DNA of 8,634 nt from positions 1-8,634 of the forward strand of contig JAURNF010000171.1 of assembly GCA_030830285.1 (NCBI GenBank). Direction: 5' to 3'. Made by a program: the position numbers and the translations under genes. Each line of letters opens with the position of its first letter. Position 1 is the first letter of the stretch. Below, piece by piece: positions 6,174 through 8,634 of the stretch. The stretch comes from Candidatus Kapaibacterium sp. (GTDB lineage Bacteria > Bacteroidota > Ignavibacteria > Kapaibacteriales > Kapaibacteriaceae). The notes under the pieces were generated by a model that did not search any database, had not been told where the DNA came from, and was given only the letters and a program-made list of their open reading frames with translations.

Positions 6174-6995
6174 ATGAAACTCAATCCAGTGAAGGAAGCG
6201 TTGCGAAGCACACTGTGGGGCCTGATGTCAATCGGTCCTGTGCGCCGCGCATTTCAGGCAATCTATACGGAGTATGAGCTCCATGCCAAACATCGTGTAG
6301 AAACAGCAGTGTCTTCTGCTTCTCACGGGATGCTACAAAAGGGTCCATTCGCAGGGCTGCGCTATCCCGATGTGCAGCCGCGTGGATACATGATCCTTGC
6401 GTCGAAGTACCTCGGCACATTTGAGATGGAGCTTCACACCGCAGTTGAGCAGGCGTGCAAGCGTCAGTACGGCACGATTCTGAATGTTGGATCAGCAGAC
6501 GGATACTACACGGTTGGCTTTGCAATGCGTGTTCCGGGTGCAAAGGTCATCGCATGGGAAATGGATCCTTGGTGGAAGGACATCACACGACAAGTCGCCG
6601 AGCTCAACAAGGTCCGGGATCGCATTGAACTGCGCGACCTATGCACAGTCGACGAGATGCGCTCTGTCAATGCTACAGGCAGGACGCTTGTGTTCTCCGA
6701 CTGCGAAGGTTTCGAAATGGAGCTCCTCAAGCCAGAGAACCTTGCACATCTCGGCACGTACGACATTATTGTCGAGTGCCACGACCTCTTCGTTCCCAAC
6801 GTCACGACAACACTTATCCAACGGTTTTCTGCTACGCATGACATCGAAAAGATTGATGCGCGGCCGCGTCTGTTGGACGATATAGATCAAGATCTTGTAA
6901 AGCGCCTACCAGTTCGTGCAATCGATCTCAATCGTGCATTCGAAGAGCCTCGCCTGTATCGACAGTCCTGGCTCGTAATGACGGCACGTGGATAA
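6174..6995 (+). CDS. Class I SAM-dependent methyltransferase, FkbM-like
   Basis: This 273-residue soluble protein has a Rossmann-type methyltransferase domain from about residue 98. The glycine-rich SAM-binding loop is ILNVGSADGYYTVG (102-115). The acidic residue ending the second strand is E129 in VIAWEMDP (124-131). VFSDCEGFEMELL (173-185) corresponds to the 'D.EG.E..vL' motif of FkbM-type methyltransferases. IIVECHD (198-204) forms a later core strand. About 95 residues precede the core and carry GTFEMELH (81-88), a segment I associate with a subgroup found near glycan genes. Methylation of a sugar or lipid-carrier intermediate is plausible, but the substrate is not visible. The ATG at 6174 is chosen over an in-frame ATG at 6027 because the extra 49 residues show no domain and lie antisense to the neighbouring gene. 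The end overlaps the glycosyltransferase gene by 8 nt, so both are probably one transcript. Confidence 0.8.
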   Translation: MKLNPVKEALRSTLWGLMSIGPVRRAFQAIYTEYELHAKHRVETAVSSASHGMLQKGPFAGLRYPDVQPRGYMILASKYLGTFEMELHTAVEQACKRQYGTILNVGSADGYYTVGFAMRVPGAKVIAWEMDPWWKDITRQVAELNKVRDRIELRDLCTVDEMRSVNATGRTLVFSDCEGFEMELLKPENLAHLGTYDIIVECHDLFVPNVTTTLIQRFSATHDIEKIDARPRLLDDIDQDLVKRLPVRAIDLNRAFEEPRLYRQSWLVMTARG

Positions 6996-8022
6996 GGTTC
7001 GCATTCTCGGTCCATTCCCGCCACCATTTGGTGGTGTTGCGCTTCATTGTGTGCGGCTTCTCGAAGGACTTCGCTCGCGTGGCGTAGACGCTCGGGGCAT
7101 CTCACTTGGCGGCATTCCCGACGGCGTAGAGCACGTCACGAAACTCAGTACATCTTTTGCATTGTCGCGCAGCCTGGTGCACTACCACACCGACGAGGGG
7201 AATCACCGATGGATGCGGTTGTTCTCACGTCTCTGGCGATTGACACGCACGCCGTACGTTGTTACCGTGCACTCGTTTCGTGATCGACCAGAGTTTGCCG
7301 ACGCACGTGTTCAACGTGAACTCGCTGCCGCCTACACGCACGCAGCGGCAGTGATTGGTATTAGCAACGACGTCGTCCGTGATCTCGAACAGCGACTGGG
7401 TGTATACCACAAGCGCACACGCATCATTCCATCGGCTCTTCCGCTCAGTTCGTGGGAGCTTGCTTCGTCGCTACCCGCATCACGTCCGAGCCACTGGGAC
7501 CGTGCTTCGGTGCGAATTCTTGCAAACGCGGGACGAGTTGTGCGATACAATGGAGAGGACCTGTATGGTATCGACGTACTCTTGAATGCACTTCGAGAGA
7601 TACCCGACCCTGATATCGCAGTGTGCGTTTCGATTGGCGATGTCGTCGATGCAGAGCTCTGGTCAGCAATCCAAACACTCGCAGCACACGATCAACGGAT
7701 CTGGATACTCCGCGATCACACGGGTCCACTCGCACCGTTAGTTCGTGATGCGCACGTGGTTGTTCGACCAACTCGCACCGAGGGCGGAGCATCACTGACT
7801 GTTCAAGAGGCGCTTGAGCTTGGCCGCTGGGCTGTGGCATCCGACGCCGTGCAACGTCCCGAAGGAACTCGGTTGTTTTCGAATGCGAACAGCAGCGCGC
7901 TCTCCAGCGTGTTGCGTCAGTGCATCGATGATGTGCGGCGCGGAAGCATGTCACCGGCAATGCCAGCTCCAAGCGATGCGGTACAACGCATCATCAATCT
8001 CTACGAGCGCGTGTTAGTGTGA
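6988..8022 (+). CDS. GT-B fold glycosyltransferase (GT4-like), GTG start
   Basis: This 344-residue cytosolic enzyme probably transfers a nucleotide-activated sugar to a growing glycan. The N-terminal Rossmann domain begins with RILGPFPPPFGGVALH (5-20), the typical donor/acceptor loop of GT4-like enzymes. The linker region has VVTVHSF (91-97) and VIGISNDV (122-129). The C-terminal nucleotide-sugar domain carries NAGRVVRYNGEDLYGID (180-196) and then RPTRTEGG (260-267), QEALELG (273-279) and ASDAVQRPEGT (284-294). The paired acidic residues E265 and E274 are nine apart, so the motif is E-X8-E instead of the usual E-X7-E. The lysine often found after the GR motif is replaced by N188. The start is GTG at 6988, which overlaps the methyltransferase stop; no Shine-Dalgarno is visible, so translation probably depends on reinitiation. 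Acceptor and donor are unknown. Confidence 0.87.
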   Translation: MDKVRILGPFPPPFGGVALHCVRLLEGLRSRGVDARGISLGGIPDGVEHVTKLSTSFALSRSLVHYHTDEGNHRWMRLFSRLWRLTRTPYVVTVHSFRDRPEFADARVQRELAAAYTHAAAVIGISNDVVRDLEQRLGVYHKRTRIIPSALPLSSWELASSLPASRPSHWDRASVRILANAGRVVRYNGEDLYGIDVLLNALREIPDPDIAVCVSIGDVVDAELWSAIQTLAAHDQRIWILRDHTGPLAPLVRDAHVVVRPTRTEGGASLTVQEALELGRWAVASDAVQRPEGTRLFSNANSSALSSVLRQCIDDVRRGSMSPAMPAPSDAVQRIINLYERVLV

Positions 8023-8634
8023 CGGTTTCGTCAACACGGCGCAGACACCAGCTGAGGTGTAGATCTTCATTCCAGGCATCGAAACAGGAACATCCCGATA
8101 GCCTCCATGCTTGAGTGCATGCTTCACTGTCTGCATTTGAAGAAGCGTGCGGCCAATCTTGCGAAGACCATGCTGTTCGACGATATGATCGTTGAAGAAC
8201 GGTTCGTCGTAGTCGCCGAAGTACACACGCTCACGCTCTGACAATCCAGAAGCTTGCACGATACGTTCGTTGAACGAGGCAACATCGTAGTGTCGCTGAA
8301 AGAACACCGGCTCCGACGTGTACGACTCGCCATACACGTCCTGCTTCACAAACCAGTCCCGCGCATAGCCTTCGTTGAGCGGTGTTGTAAGCACGTAGAT
8401 GCCACCAGGCTTGAGCAGCCGTGCGCTCTTGGCCATGGCAACTTCATCGAGACGTCCCTCGAAGTGTTCGATGACGCTAATGTTTGTGATAACGTCGTAC
8501 GACTCTGGCTCTAGCTCAACATCAAGAAAGTCATGCACGAGCACATGAAAGCGCGACATGTCAAGTCCGAGCTTCTGTGCGTAGGCGTTCTGCACCTCGA
8601 CCCACGTGAACTTATCGAGACACGTTACATCCCA
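8014..8634 (-). CDS. Class I SAM-dependent methyltransferase (Methyltransf_11/23-like), N-terminus outside window
   Basis: The reading frame is open to the right edge, giving 206 visible residues. The GTG at 8595 is internal, because the upstream codons encode VTCLDKF (residues 3-9), a plausible second-strand/acidic-loop segment (D7 contacting the ribose of SAM). The glycine-rich SAM loop should lie just beyond the window. Visible core motifs are VLVHDFLD (31-38), YDVITNISVIEHF (46-58), the post-motif strand and helix typical of UbiE/COQ5-like methyltransferases, and LLKPGGIYVLTTP (73-85). The C-terminal 120 residues, with many aromatic and acidic residues (for example FGDYDEPFF, 139-147), are probably the acceptor-binding part. 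A small-molecule or glycan acceptor is likely given the neighbours, but this is inferred. Its stop region overlaps the end of the convergent glycosyltransferase gene by 9 nt. Confidence 0.82.
   Translation of the reverse strand, partial: WDVTCLDKFTWVEVQNAYAQKLGLDMSRFHVLVHDFLDVELEPESYDVITNISVIEHFEGRLDEVAMAKSARLLKPGGIYVLTTPLNEGYARDWFVKQDVYGESYTSEPVFFQRHYDVASFNERIVQASGLSERERVYFGDYDEPFFNDHIVEQHGLRKIGRTLLQMQTVKHALKHGGYRDVPVSMPGMKIYTSAGVCAVLTKPSH
8017..8037. terminator. Possible hairpin at the convergent gene end
   Basis: GTGTGACG (8017-8024) pairs with CGTCA (8029-8033) and CAC (8035-8037) around a GTTT loop, leaving A8034 bulged. That gives eight base pairs. The stem includes the TGA of the glycosyltransferase gene and lies over the last sense codons of the minus-strand methyltransferase. 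It could stop transcripts from both sides, but neither strand has a following T-run, so an intrinsic terminator is not demonstrated. Confidence 0.3.

Noticed and set aside
7445..7972. Open frame of 175 codons on the minus strand.
   Set aside because: It lies antisense within the glycosyltransferase gene, and its translation is low-complexity in Arg, His and Ser with no motif.
1..8634. Mobile elements, CRISPR repeats, tRNA or rRNA genes.
   Set aside because: No transposase or integrase motifs, terminal repeats, regularly spaced direct repeats or RNA-gene signatures were seen on either strand.

Overview
The window is about 8.6 kb of gene-dense bacterial DNA, with base composition slightly above half G+C by eye. 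The best lineage clue is the secreted protein on the minus strand (2885-5005). Its C-terminus looks like a Por/type IX secretion (T9SS) sorting domain, which points to the Bacteroidota and relatives (Ignavibacteria, Kapabacteria, Chlorobi side). Shine-Dalgarno sequences are weak or absent before most genes, which also fits. The exact genus cannot be read from the window.

Layout, left to right. (1) 1-321, plus: the C-terminal end of an asparagine-synthase-like protein. (2) 318-1076, minus: a LytTR DNA-binding regulator with a degenerate receiver domain. (3) 1077-1172: the only real intergenic gap, between divergent genes, with a perfect 7-bp inverted repeat. (4) 1173-2096, plus: an auxin-efflux-carrier (AEC) family permease, overlapping by 13 nt (5) 2084-2869, plus: a DUF1835-like protein of unknown function. 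(6) 5010-6170, minus: a polytopic membrane protein resembling GT-C glycosyltransferases. It is followed 4 nt later by (7) 2885-5005, minus: a secreted protein made of a seven-bladed kelch-type propeller, an L-type lectin domain and a T9SS-like tail. (8) 6174-6995, plus: a class I / FkbM-like methyltransferase, overlapping by 8 nt (9) 6988-8022, plus: a GT-B glycosyltransferase. (10) 8014-8634, minus: a second class I methyltransferase, running off the right edge.

The asparagine-synthase-like protein, the glycosyltransferase, the two methyltransferases and the GT-C-like membrane protein are typical of a surface-polysaccharide or glycoconjugate locus. The regulator, AEC permease and DUF1835 protein have no evident link to glycans. 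Strand switches frequently and genes abut or overlap at nearly every junction, so the locus looks like a mosaic rather than one operon. The most interesting unit is the membrane protein and the lectin-kelch protein. They appear translationally coupled, and the lectin domain keeps all six metal-site positions of concanavalin A at identical spacing. No rRNA, tRNA, CRISPR array, transposase or insertion sequence was seen.
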